Shown here in pieces: positions 6,666 through 15,026 of a stretch of 64,000 nucleotides of DNA. Numbering within the stretch: the stretch's first letter is position 1; the number at the start of each line of letters is the position of its first letter. This DNA comes from JBDHWG01 sp046328505 (GTDB taxonomy: Bacteria; Chloroflexota; Anaerolineae; Epilineales; JAHCIE01). Below the pieces are notes generated by a model, which worked only from the letters and a program-made list of their open reading frames with translations, had not been told where the DNA came from and ran no database searches. A program made the position numbers and the translations under genes. The stretch covers positions 186,001-250,000 of the forward strand of contig JAXLWL010000005.1 in NCBI GenBank assembly GCA_046328505.1. Reading direction: 5' to 3'.

Positions 6666-9101
6666 TTATATATGGGAACGCGCGCGAGGGGAAGCGGCCT
6701 CCACGATGGGGCTTTTGTGGCCGCGCTCGAGCGTAGGCTTCGCGGGGCGGGGTGAGACGAGCGCCATCACGGTCTCACCGTCGGCGAGCTTGAACAGGCG
6801 GTGGCTGCGCACGGTCAGCTCGGTCTCCAGTGGAATATCGTCGGGGTGGAAGGGCAGGCAGCGCCGCGAGGTCAGAGCGAGCATCGTCTCGCCGGCGGGC
6901 AGGCCAACCGCTGCGACCGGCCGCCGAATGATGGTCTGACTCTGGGATGCCTTCTCCACGCGCGGCAGCGCGGTCGACACGACTCGCTTGGCGTAGCCGT
7001 CGCTTGTCAGGAGGATGACCTGCCGCTGGCCGCCGACGCGGAGCGCGCCAACGATGCGCTCCCCCTTGTCCCAGGCGACGGGGATGACCTGGCTGCCCTG
7101 GACGCTCACGTCGCCGACCGCCATGCGCGCGGCCCGGCCGGCGCCGGTCACCAGCAGCAGACTATCCTTCAGGTTGCCGCTGAGCACTGCCGCGGGCCAG
7201 TGGGGGTAGGGCCAGTCGAGCTTGAGCGGCTGGCCGCCCTCGATGCCCGGTCGCACGCGGGCCATGTTCAGGGCACGCGCTACGCCGCGCGATGTCACGA
7301 TCAGGAGCCGCTCCTCGTCCTTCAATCCGTTCCAGCGGCGGACGGCGCAGATCACTTCACCCTTCGTGAAGTCGGGCAGATCGGAGCGCGTGAAGCCGCC
7401 CTCCTGGAGCGTCGCGAGCTGGCGCAGCGTGGTCAGGAAGAACCGATAGCGCGAGGTCGCGACGAGCAGCGGCTCGTCCAGGCTGGCGGCCAGCGCGACG
7501 CGCGGCGGCTCGGCGCCCGCCGGCACAATCTCGGCCAGCGGCGTCTCGCCGGTTTCGGGGCCAACGAGCGGGCCGGTCGTCAGCCTTCCCTCGCCGAGCA
7601 TCACCGTCCCCAGGCTAGCGTCCTCGCCTTCGCCAAGCTCCTCCTGGGCCAGGATGCGGCGCTTGAGCACCTCCAGGTTGGCCTGCGCGACCCCGGGCTT
7701 GGCGAAGGCCAGATCGGAGTGGTGGCGGTCGTCGCGCCCGTAGGCCGTGGCCTCGATTTCGCCCGCCTCGATGCGGTGGGCGATGATGCCGAGGCCGGAC
7801 GTGACGCTGCTGAAGATATCAATGCTGCGCACCTTCTCTTCGCCGAACTTGTGGGCGAGCATGCGCTGGAAAACGGGAATCTCCGATGAGCCGCCGGTGC
7901 GAATCACGGCGTCGATCTCACGCGGGGCGAGTCCCGAGCGCGCTAGCGTCTCGTCTATCAGCGCGTCGACGGCCTGAATCTCCGGCCGGATGATGGTCTC
8001 GAACTCGGCGCGGGTGACCGGCTGGCGAATGGTGAAACTCGGCCCGGCCAGGAGGATTTCGGTCTCCAGGCGGCGCGATAGCTGGCGCTTGGCCGTCTCC
8101 GCCGCCTCGAACATGCGCAGGCCGTAGTTGTTGGCGACCAGGTCGGTGAGCGCCTGGATCTTGCGGGGCTCCTGGGCGGTGCGCTTGATCTCGTCAAGCA
8201 TGCGGCGATTCTCGGGGCTTTGGAGCGTCACGAGCGTCTGCCAGTCGGCGAGCGTGTCGTAAATCCAGGACGGAACCGGCAGGCGCGACTGGCGCGGGCC
8301 GTAGACGGTGTGCTCACCGAAGTGCTCCGCGAGCTTGGCGCGGACGAGCTTCTGGTCGAACACGTCGCCCGCGATGGGCAGGCCGCCGGTCGCCAGGACC
8401 TCGCGGCGCTTCGGGCCGATGCGCATGACGGTGAGGTCGAGCGTGCCGCCGCCGAAGTCGAAGACGAGGATGTTCTCCTCGCGCGCCACACCCGCAGCGT
8501 AGTGGTAGGCGGCGGCGATGGGCTCGTACTCCAGTGAGATGTCCTCGTAGCCCGCGCGCAAGGCGGCCTCGATGAGCCGCTCCTGGGCGATGCGGTCGGC
8601 CTGCGGGTCGGCGGCGAAGCGCACCGGCCGGCCGAGGACGATGGAGCGCTGTGGGCGGCCGAGGGCACGCTCGGCGCGCAGGCGCGTGGTGTAGAGGTAG
8701 CTGCCGATGAGGTCTTCGAGTGAGAGGAAGAACTGGCCGATGATGGTGCCGGCGTAGTCCGCTTCGCGCAGGCCGCTCTTGAAGGAGATCAGCAGGCGGC
8801 CCGGCGAGTTGGCGTCGACCCAGGCGTAAACATCGCGGATGAAGGCGGGCAGCTCGGCGAAGACTTGCTCGATCTCGCCGACCCAGACCCGCTCCAGCTT
8901 CACCGTGCGGCCCAGGTTCTGCTCGAAGTACTCCTGGAGCGCGGCGCGGGCGATGGCGACGTTCTGGTCGTTGGTGATGTAGAGGGCGCTACGGGCAACG
9001 CGCGGGTTGGCATTGGTCGGGTCGAGGGGCAGTAGCTCCACGCGCTGCCCGTCGTAGAGGGAGATACCTGAATTGGTTGTTCCGAAATCCATGCCGAGCA
9101 T
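6666..9101 (-). CDS. Hsp70-like ATPase fused to a GyrA-C-terminal-like beta-propeller
   Basis: 811 aa. Residues 1 to about 470 are an Hsp70/actin-fold ATPase of the YegD type: phosphate-1 MLGMDFGTTNS at the N-terminus, phosphate-2 VFDFGGGTLDLTV near 212, and the adenosine motif IRTGGSSEIP near 400. The usual Hsp70 substrate-binding domain is absent. Instead residues about 540-790 show repeated blades like those of gyrase subunit A C-terminal domains: LLVATSRYRFFL (~541), LLIVTSRGVARAL (~598), LLLVTGAGRAARM (~645), VILLTSDGYAKRV (~693), MLALTSRR (~736). GAGG sits 5 bases before the ATG at 9101. The ATPase call is firm; the propeller call is by motif only. I infer a chaperone-like ATPase whose propeller binds DNA or a protein partner. 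Confidence 0.82.
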   Translation of the reverse strand: MLGMDFGTTNSGISLYDGQRVELLPLDPTNANPRVARSALYITNDQNVAIARAALQEYFEQNLGRTVKLERVWVGEIEQVFAELPAFIRDVYAWVDANSPGRLLISFKSGLREADYAGTIIGQFFLSLEDLIGSYLYTTRLRAERALGRPQRSIVLGRPVRFAADPQADRIAQERLIEAALRAGYEDISLEYEPIAAAYHYAAGVAREENILVFDFGGGTLDLTVMRIGPKRREVLATGGLPIAGDVFDQKLVRAKLAEHFGEHTVYGPRQSRLPVPSWIYDTLADWQTLVTLQSPENRRMLDEIKRTAQEPRKIQALTDLVANNYGLRMFEAAETAKRQLSRRLETEILLAGPSFTIRQPVTRAEFETIIRPEIQAVDALIDETLARSGLAPREIDAVIRTGGSSEIPVFQRMLAHKFGEEKVRSIDIFSSVTSGLGIIAHRIEAGEIEATAYGRDDRHHSDLAFAKPGVAQANLEVLKRRILAQEELGEGEDASLGTVMLGEGRLTTGPLVGPETGETPLAEIVPAGAEPPRVALAASLDEPLLVATSRYRFFLTTLRQLATLQEGGFTRSDLPDFTKGEVICAVRRWNGLKDEERLLIVTSRGVARALNMARVRPGIEGGQPLKLDWPYPHWPAAVLSGNLKDSLLLVTGAGRAARMAVGDVSVQGSQVIPVAWDKGERIVGALRVGGQRQVILLTSDGYAKRVVSTALPRVEKASQSQTIIRRPVAAVGLPAGETMLALTSRRCLPFHPDDIPLETELTVRSHRLFKLADGETVMALVSPRPAKPTLERGHKSPIVEAASPRARSHI

Positions 9102-9682
9102 AGCTTCCTCATTACAATCACGATTGTCGATGTGTCATTGCGAGCGGAGCGAAGCAATCTCGCGTTGTTGCGAAAGACACTCTAGTTATCGTGCGGGCCG
9201 ACGCTCCCTGCCGTGGGATTGCTTCATCGTCCTATCGTCCTCCTGCTCAGAACACACACTACTGTCATTGCGAGGAGCGCATCAGCGCGACGAAGCAATC
9301 TCTCGGTGGATGACAGCAACGCCGTAGCGGGGCAAACCGCCTTTGACAAGGACGGGGGATTGCTTCGCTCCGCTCGCAATGACGGCTTAACTGTGTTCTT
9401 GTGTCGGCGCATGCCGTCACCCGGCGTGGGGGTCTCGCAATGACGGCGCGACTCCATATAGTGATGGCATCAGTTCAGTGTAGCACAACGCGGCTGGCCG
9501 CGAAACCCTCGGTCAGGTGAGCTTGCATCATCCCATCGAATGACCCGCGCGTCCCTCCCGCGCATCGCCGTGTGTTAAGCGCATGTTAAAGTATTGACTT
9601 CCGCCGTTGTTCCGGCTAGCATAGCTTAGAGGCGCGCTATTCGCGGGCTGCCTGCGGGTCTCGTTTTTTCAGGAGGAAGGTC
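9102..9682. repeat. Spacer with TCATTGCGAG-family repeats
   Basis: About 580 bases with no gene. A half-element starts near 9133 (TCATTGCGAGCGGAGCGAAG), and a full copy runs about 9243-9390 (GCTCAGAACACACACTACTG, then GTCATTGCGAG to CTCGCAATGAC). A degenerate CTCGCAATGACG lies near 9435-9446. The copy at 9243-9390 is closest to the reverse complement of the one at 52741-52900. The promoter of the ABC operon follows at 9594. Confidence 0.75.
9594..9622 (+). promoter_or_regulatory. Sigma-70-type promoter of the ABC importer operon
   Basis: TTGACT and TAGCAT with a 17-bp spacer, about 60 bases before the first permease start. The -35 matches consensus at five of six positions. Confidence 0.65.
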
Positions 9683-10720
9683 GTGGAGAATGTAGAGTTG
9701 CAGGGCGCGCGCGCGCAGGTGCGAGCGGCGCCGCGAGTGGCGGGCGGCCGGCGCCGGTACTGGCGTGAGACCATGCTGGCGTATCTCTTCCTGGCCCCGG
9801 CGGCGCTTCTGCTGTTCGTGTTCAGCATCCGGCCGCTGTTCTATGCTTTCTACATGAGTCTCAATACGTGGAGCCTGCGCCGGGGGCCGGTGGAGTTCAT
9901 CGGGCTGGCGAACTATCAGCGCCTTCTCCAGGACGATAAGTTCTGGAATTCGCTTATCGTCACGTTCTACTACGTTGTTTTCACCGTTCCCGTAACCCTG
10001 GTTCTCGGATTGCTCGTCGCGTACCTGCTGTTCCAGGGCGTGCGCGGTCTCTCGCTCTATCGCACCCTCTACTTCCTGCCGTTTATCACCTCCCTGGTCG
10101 CCGCCTCAACCGTCTGGGCGACCATCTTCAACCCGCAGAGTGGCTTCGTCAACAACATTCTAACCAAGCTCGGGTTGGCCGGGCCGAAGTGGCTGCAAGA
10201 GCCGAACGGCATCTTCCAGCTCGCTGCTAACAACTTTGGCGTGCAACTGCCGGAGTGGGCGGCCGGGCCGAGCCTGGCGCTGGTGACGATCATGATCTTT
10301 GTCATCTGGCAGCGCCTCGGCTACGATATCGTCATCTATCTCGCCGGTTTGTCGAACATCCCAAAGGAGCTGTACGAGGCTGCCAGGATCGACGGCGCCG
10401 GGAGCTGGCAGCTCTTTCGGCATATCACCGTGCCGCTTCTCTCGCCCACCATCTTCTTCTTGATCGTCATTTCGACCATCGGCGCGCTGCAGGCGTTCAC
10501 GCAGATTGTCACGATGAACCAGGCGGCCGCCCAGACCAAGGGCGGGCCGCTGGACACAACGATGACGACGACCATATACCTGTTCCGAATCTTCTACGGT
10601 GAGGCAGGACCGCCCAACTACAGTTACGCCACGGCAATGGCCTTCGTGCTCTTCCTGATCATCCTCGGTCTGACTCTCCTCCAGCGGTGGGGCAGCAGCC
10701 GATGGGTGCACTACTCATAG
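9683..10720 (+). CDS. ABC transporter permease, carbohydrate type (MalF/UgpA-like)
   Basis: 345 aa from a GTG start, with AGGAGG 6 bases upstream. Six hydrophobic helices are visible beginning with AYLFLAPAALLLFVFSI, and the permease EAA loop reads ELYEAARIDGAGSWQLFRHI, the contact site for the ATPase subunit. The family moves sugars, polyols or glycerol-3-phosphate with an extracellular binding protein. The second permease starts 21 bases after the stop, and the binding protein follows. No ATPase gene is in the cluster, so a shared MsmK/UgpC-type ATPase encoded elsewhere is expected. Substrate unknown. Confidence 0.93.
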   Translation: MENVELQGARAQVRAAPRVAGGRRRYWRETMLAYLFLAPAALLLFVFSIRPLFYAFYMSLNTWSLRRGPVEFIGLANYQRLLQDDKFWNSLIVTFYYVVFTVPVTLVLGLLVAYLLFQGVRGLSLYRTLYFLPFITSLVAASTVWATIFNPQSGFVNNILTKLGLAGPKWLQEPNGIFQLAANNFGVQLPEWAAGPSLALVTIMIFVIWQRLGYDIVIYLAGLSNIPKELYEAARIDGAGSWQLFRHITVPLLSPTIFFLIVISTIGALQAFTQIVTMNQAAAQTKGGPLDTTMTTTIYLFRIFYGEAGPPNYSYATAMAFVLFLIILGLTLLQRWGSSRWVHYS

Positions 10721-10741
10721 GCGTGGGGAGAGGACGCAACC

Positions 10742-11599
10742 ATGGCGACTGCTGCTGTTGACACCCGTAACGAGGCCGCGCGCCGCGAGCGCACCGTGCG
10801 CCGCGTCGGCACCCACACCATTCTCATTATCGGCGCGATGATCGCGATGTTCCCCTTCGTGTGGATGGTCTTGACGTCGTTGAAGACCTTTCAGGAGTAC
10901 GCCACACAGCAGTTCCTGCCCGCCGTCCCCCAGTGGGGCAACTACGCCCAGGCGCTCACCATGGCGCCGTTTGGGCGCTATCTCGCCAACACCCTCTTCA
11001 TCTCGGTGTCCACAACGGCGCTGGTGCTGTTCACTTCCTGCCTCGCCGGCTACGCCTTCGCGCGCATGAACTTCTTCGGGCGCGAGGTCATCTTCATCAT
11101 CTTCCTGACGACGCTGATGATCCCGTTCGAGATTACCATGATCCCGAACTTCCTGACCATCCGCGACCTGGGCTGGATCGACAGCTACGCGGCGCTCATC
11201 TTCCCGTTCGGCGCCAGCGTCTTCGCGATCTTTCTGTTGCGCCAGTTCTTCGCCCAGATTCCGTCGGACTATTACGACGCCGCTGTGCTCGACGGCGCCA
11301 GTCATCTGCGCTTCCTCATCGCCATCGTGCTGCCGCTGTCGCAGCCGGCGCTGGTGTCAGTCGCCCTGTTCACGTTCCTGGGAAGCTGGAACTCCCTGCT
11401 CTGGCCGCTCATCGTCACCAACAGCCCCGAGATGCGCCCCATCCAGGTCGGGCTGTATTCCTTCATCAACGAGGCCAGCACGAACACGCACCTGCTGATG
11501 GCGGCGTCGGTCATCGCCGTCGCGCCGATCCTGGTGCTGTACTTCTTCGCGCAGAAGCAGTTCATCGAGGGTATCTCAGGCTCGGGGTTGAAGGGGTAG
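10742..11599 (+). CDS. ABC transporter permease, carbohydrate type (MalG/UgpE-like)
   Basis: 285 aa. It has the six-helix plan of the second permease of carbohydrate importers, starting HTILIIGAMIAMFPFVWMVL. The family motif TSLKTFQEYA follows helix 1, and the EAA loop DYYDAAVLDGASHLRFLIAI is intact. It ends with the characteristic short C-terminal QKQFIEGISGSGLKG. It is encoded 21 bp after its partner permease, with which it should form the heterodimeric channel. The binding protein gene lies about 205 bp downstream behind three hairpins. Confidence 0.93.
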   Translation: MATAAVDTRNEAARRERTVRRVGTHTILIIGAMIAMFPFVWMVLTSLKTFQEYATQQFLPAVPQWGNYAQALTMAPFGRYLANTLFISVSTTALVLFTSCLAGYAFARMNFFGREVIFIIFLTTLMIPFEITMIPNFLTIRDLGWIDSYAALIFPFGASVFAIFLLRQFFAQIPSDYYDAAVLDGASHLRFLIAIVLPLSQPALVSVALFTFLGSWNSLLWPLIVTNSPEMRPIQVGLYSFINEASTNTHLLMAASVIAVAPILVLYFFAQKQFIEGISGSGLKG

Positions 11600-11655
11600 A
11601 ATTCGTTACCTGGGCGACGGTGCCGAATAGGATTCTGTACCTGGGATGCAAGAAA

Positions 11656-11746
11656 GCCTGCCGAGGCAGGCAAGGATGGGCATGATCTCGTTTAGCCAGC
11701 CTGCTTGAGCAGGCTTGAGCGTAGCAGACGCCGAATTCCATTCGGC
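11656..11746 (+). repeat. Three successive hairpins between permease and binding-protein genes
   Basis: Stems: GCCTGC/GCAGGC at 11656-11671; AGCCTGCT/AGCAGGCT at 11698-11715; CGCCGAA/TTCGGCG at 11729-11747. Such structures upstream of a binding-protein gene can stabilise or process the mRNA so that the binding protein is made in excess. That role is inferred. Confidence 0.5.
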
Positions 11747-11804
11747 GGCATCAGTAGAACACATTGTTGTCTACAAGTGGATTTGTATCACGGAGGAGCA
11801 ACCC

Positions 11805-13391
11805 ATGAAACGCATACTGTTGATCCTGGCTGTCCTGCTCGTCGTCGCGCTCGCCGCGGCGGCGTGCGGCGGTAGCGCCGCGACGACGACGGCTCCCGCC
11901 CAGCAGGCCGCCGCCACAACCGCCCCGGCCGCGCCCACGACGGTCGCGAAGGCCGCGGCCGAGCCGACGAAGGCGCCCGCGGCTGAGCCTACCAAGGCCC
12001 CAGCAGCGGCCGCCACCACAGCACCCGCCGCGGCCACGAGCGCCCCGGCGGCCGGCGCGGCGACGAAGCCCCCGACGCCGCCGACCAACACGCCCATCCC
12101 GACCCAGGAGTCGCCGGCAGGGCAGAAGATTGGCCAGGGCGTAGCCACGGCGGCCGACGTCGACGCCATCGACCTGACCGGCAAGAACGTGGACATCGTC
12201 TTCTGGAACGTGTTCACGGGCGCGCAGCAGCAGGCGATCAAGCAGGTCATCGACGACTTCCAGAAGCAGTACCCGAATATCCGCGTGACGTCGGTCTACA
12301 AGGGCAACTACAACGACATGTACAAGTCGGAGCTGACCGCCATCGCGGGCAACGCCGTCCCGGATGCCGTGTGGAGCTACCCGAACCAGATCGACGAGTA
12401 CGCGCGTGAAGACGTGTCGCAGCCCCTCGACCCGTTCATGCAGAGCACGAAGTATGGCCTGGGCGATCTATCGAAGCAGATCGATCAGTGGGTTTTCGAC
12501 ACGTACAAGTACCCCGACTACAACAACCAGATCCTGAGCCTGCCGCCTGCGGTCAGCCAGGAGGTAATGTACTACAACGCCGACCTGCTCAAGCAGCTCG
12601 GCTACGACAAGCCGCCCGAGACGTGGGCCCAGTTCTCCGAGGTCTGCGCCAAGCTCAAGTCGCAGATGCCCGACAAGCAGTGCTTCGCGTTCCGCACCGA
12701 TGCGTCCAGCTTCGCCCTCCAGGTCTGGAGCCGCGGCGGCGAGCTTCTCTCGCCCGACCGCAAGGCGGCGGCCTTCGACAAGGCGGGACTCGAGACGATG
12801 CAGTGGTACAAGGACATGCTCGACAAGGGCTACGGCTACCAGCCCGGCCAGCAGTTCGGCGAGCAGACCGACTTCGGTCTCGGCAAGACGCTGTTCACCT
12901 TCGGCACGTCGACCGGCGTTCCGTTCTACAAGCAGGCCATCACGGACCAGGCGACGAACAAGGAGCGCTTCACCTGGGGCATTGCGCCCTACCCGCACTC
13001 GACGGCCAAGCCGGTCGTCAACCTGTTTGGCCCCAGCTACTCCATCAACAAGACGACACCCGAGCGCGAGCTGGCGGCGTGGCTCTTCCTCAAGTACTGG
13101 ATGAGCGCTCAGCCGTCCGGTACCTGGGCGACGATCGCTAACTACTTCCCGGTCAATAAGGAAGGCAACAACTCCGCCGCGGTCAAGTCCTACCTGGAGA
13201 AGAACCCGGTCTACGCCAAGGGCTTCGACCTGCTCCAGTATGGCCGCTCCGAGCCGAGCGTCGCCGGCTGGCAGGAGTCGCGTGACAGCATCACACAGCA
13301 GATCACGGCTGTGATCACCGGCAAGTCTGCGCCGGACCAGGCGAACGCGGCCGCGCTCAAGGCCGTGACCGACGCCGTCAACCGGAAGTAA
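11805..13391 (+). CDS. Extracellular solute-binding lipoprotein of the ABC importer (family 1)
   Basis: 528 aa from the ATG at 11805, chosen because GGAGGAG precedes it by 6 bases and the signal sequence starts there. Residues 2-22 form a lipoprotein signal ending LAAAACGG. A low-complexity Ala/Pro/Thr/Lys linker of about 90 residues (repeats like AAEPTKAPA) tethers the domain. The binding domain follows: VDIVFWNVFTGAQQQAIKQV, then IRVTSVYKGNYNDMYKSELT and PDAVWSYPNQIDEYA, typical of MalE/UgpB-like proteins. It should deliver a sugar, polyol or glycerophosphodiester to the two permeases upstream. The last-in-operon position is reversed from the commonest order. Confidence 0.93.
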   Translation: MKRILLILAVLLVVALAAAACGGSAATTTAPAQQAAATTAPAAPTTVAKAAAEPTKAPAAEPTKAPAAAATTAPAAATSAPAAGAATKPPTPPTNTPIPTQESPAGQKIGQGVATAADVDAIDLTGKNVDIVFWNVFTGAQQQAIKQVIDDFQKQYPNIRVTSVYKGNYNDMYKSELTAIAGNAVPDAVWSYPNQIDEYAREDVSQPLDPFMQSTKYGLGDLSKQIDQWVFDTYKYPDYNNQILSLPPAVSQEVMYYNADLLKQLGYDKPPETWAQFSEVCAKLKSQMPDKQCFAFRTDASSFALQVWSRGGELLSPDRKAAAFDKAGLETMQWYKDMLDKGYGYQPGQQFGEQTDFGLGKTLFTFGTSTGVPFYKQAITDQATNKERFTWGIAPYPHSTAKPVVNLFGPSYSINKTTPERELAAWLFLKYWMSAQPSGTWATIANYFPVNKEGNNSAAVKSYLEKNPVYAKGFDLLQYGRSEPSVAGWQESRDSITQQITAVITGKSAPDQANAAALKAVTDAVNRK

Positions 13392-13410
13392 CCGACGATA
13401 AGGCAACCAT

Positions 13411-13533
13411 TGGGGTCATTGCGAGGAGGACGATAGGACGACGAAGCAATCTCCCGTCTGGTGAGAGCGGCCCAGTTCCGTGGTAGCGTGAGTTTGCCAG
13501 GGCGGGAGATTGCTTCGCTCTGCTTGCAATGAC
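13411..13533. repeat. TCATTGCGAG-family dispersed repeat
   Basis: Begins GTCATTGCGAGGAGGACG and ends TTCGCTCTGCTTGCAATGAC, with an internal GAAGCAATCTCCCG...CGGGAGATTGCTTCG inverted pair. A short TGGGGGT/ACCCCCA hairpin follows at 13546-13573 just before the next gene. Confidence 0.75.
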
Positions 13534-13591
13534 AATCTGTGTTGATGGGGGTTGTGGCGCGCCATGACCCCCACTTGTTGTAGGAGAACTC

Positions 13592-14395
13592 ATGACCGAT
13601 TTTCCTCAAATAAACCCAAAGTGGCGCGAAGTCGCCGAGGCAGCGGCGCGCACCGCCGGCCGCATCGCCGTCGATTACCGGGGACAGGTAGAAACCAAAA
13701 GCAAAGGCCTCCGCAACGTCGTGACGGAGGCCGATTTTCTGTGTCAGGCCGAAATCAAGCGTCAGATTAGCGCCGCCTTCCCGGACCACCGTTTCCTCGC
13801 CGAAGAGACCGACAATACGCCGGGCGGCGCGGGCGAGCTGTGCTGGGTCATTGACCCCATCGACGGGACGACCAACTACAGCTACGGCTTACCGGTCTTC
13901 TGCACGTCCATCGCCCTGACTTACCGCGACGTGCCCCTCGTGGGTGTGGTGTACGACCCACTGCGCAACGAGCTATACGCCGCCGAGCGCGGGCAGGGAG
14001 CAACCCTGAATGGGCGCCCGATCCACGTCAGCGAGCGTACGGATCTGGTGGACGCGCTGGTTGGGCTGGAGTGGGCGACGGACCCGCCGTTGCGGCTGGA
14101 GACAGTGCGCCGCCTTGACCCCGTCGCGACGCACTGCATGACCGTCCGCTCGCCGGGCGCGGCGGCGCTTTCGCTCGCCTATGTCGCCGCGGGCGCACTG
14201 GATGTCTATTTCAATGTCAAGCTCAGTCCGTGGGATATTGCCGCCGGCTGCTTGCTCATCGAGGAGGCCGGCGGGCGCGTGACCAATCTGCGGGGCGAGC
14301 CGTGGTCGCTGGACGGCGGAAACTACCTGGGCACGAATGGGACGTTCCACGCGGCCATCCTGGGCCTGTGGGAGGACTCATCCCTCACCCCCTAA
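13592..14395 (+). CDS. Inositol-monophosphatase family phosphatase
   Basis: 267 aa with TAGGAG upstream of the ATG. The metal-binding signature is complete: NVVTEADF, then the Glu pair in FLAEETD, the core WVIDPIDGTTNY, and the C-terminal SPWDIAAGCLLIEEAGG. Enzymes of this family (SuhB, inositol-1-phosphatase, histidinol-phosphatase, fructose-1,6-bisphosphatase types) hydrolyse small phosphate monoesters with Mg2+. Its place after a carbohydrate-type importer suggests an imported or derived sugar or polyol phosphate as substrate, which is inference. The last codons run into a CCCTCACCCCCT/GGCGAGGGGG repeat element just past the stop. Confidence 0.9.
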   Translation: MTDFPQINPKWREVAEAAARTAGRIAVDYRGQVETKSKGLRNVVTEADFLCQAEIKRQISAAFPDHRFLAEETDNTPGGAGELCWVIDPIDGTTNYSYGLPVFCTSIALTYRDVPLVGVVYDPLRNELYAAERGQGATLNGRPIHVSERTDLVDALVGLEWATDPPLRLETVRRLDPVATHCMTVRSPGAAALSLAYVAAGALDVYFNVKLSPWDIAAGCLLIEEAGGRVTNLRGEPWSLDGGNYLGTNGTFHAAILGLWEDSSLTP

Positions 14396-14435
14396 CCCCT
14401 TCTCCCAGAACGGGCGAGGGGGAACAAGAGGCGCG

Positions 14436-15008
14436 CTACGTGCCCGTTTGGCGGCGGTAGTCGTGGATGAGCCACGCGCTCGCCTCGAAGTAGCCGAACG
14501 TACGCCGCAGCGGCTCGCCGTGGAGGGATGGCCTCGGCTGGACGCTGGCCCGCATCAGCACGCGTTCCAGCTCCTCGATGCGCTCCAGGGTCTCGCCTGG
14601 CGTTCGCGGGATGGGGATGTCGGCGTATGTGCGGCGGCCGGGGAATGTGATGCGGTCGCGTGGCAGCCGCGGCAGTATGGCGAAGGCGGTACACGCGTGC
14701 GCGAAAGCGAGGAGCTGAGTCCGGAGTTGCTGCACCTCGTCCGGTGGCAGCGTGGTGAACCCCTGCTCTTCGAGCCATCGCCAATCGACAAGGAAGCGCT
14801 GCACGAGAGCGTGTAGCTCGGACAGGCGCCGCACGTCGCCGACGCGCAGCGCGAGTTGGAACCCTTCCCGCACGTCGCCAAGGTGAGCGAACGTCTCGGT
14901 AAGCGTGCCCGGACGCGCCTCGAGGGGCCGCGTCGGGTGGTAGAGGTAGTGGGCGAGGGCTTCGTAGGCGTCATGGATGACCTCACCCAGGTCAACCAGG
15001 TCTGCCAA
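14436..15008 (-). CDS. Uncharacterised helical protein
   Basis: 190 aa; family not recognised. The sequence is mostly amphipathic helix, rich in Arg, Leu and Glu, with no signal or membrane segment: LGEVIHDAYEALAHYLYH, RRLSELHALVQRFLVDWRWL and GETLERIEELERVLMRA. The gene ends 40 bp from the convergent phosphatase gene and begins 18 bp downstream of the zinc-ribbon/TPR gene on the same strand, so the two probably form an operon. The coding strand is supported by codon use and by the tight spacing. Confidence 0.55.
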   Translation of the reverse strand: MADLVDLGEVIHDAYEALAHYLYHPTRPLEARPGTLTETFAHLGDVREGFQLALRVGDVRRLSELHALVQRFLVDWRWLEEQGFTTLPPDEVQQLRTQLLAFAHACTAFAILPRLPRDRITFPGRRTYADIPIPRTPGETLERIEELERVLMRASVQPRPSLHGEPLRRTFGYFEASAWLIHDYRRQTGT

Positions 15009-15026
15009 AAACTCCTCCTTTGTGAT

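Noticed and set aside
11600..11804. Riboswitch upstream of the binding-protein gene
   Set aside because: Three simple independent hairpins are present, but no conserved riboswitch core was recognised.
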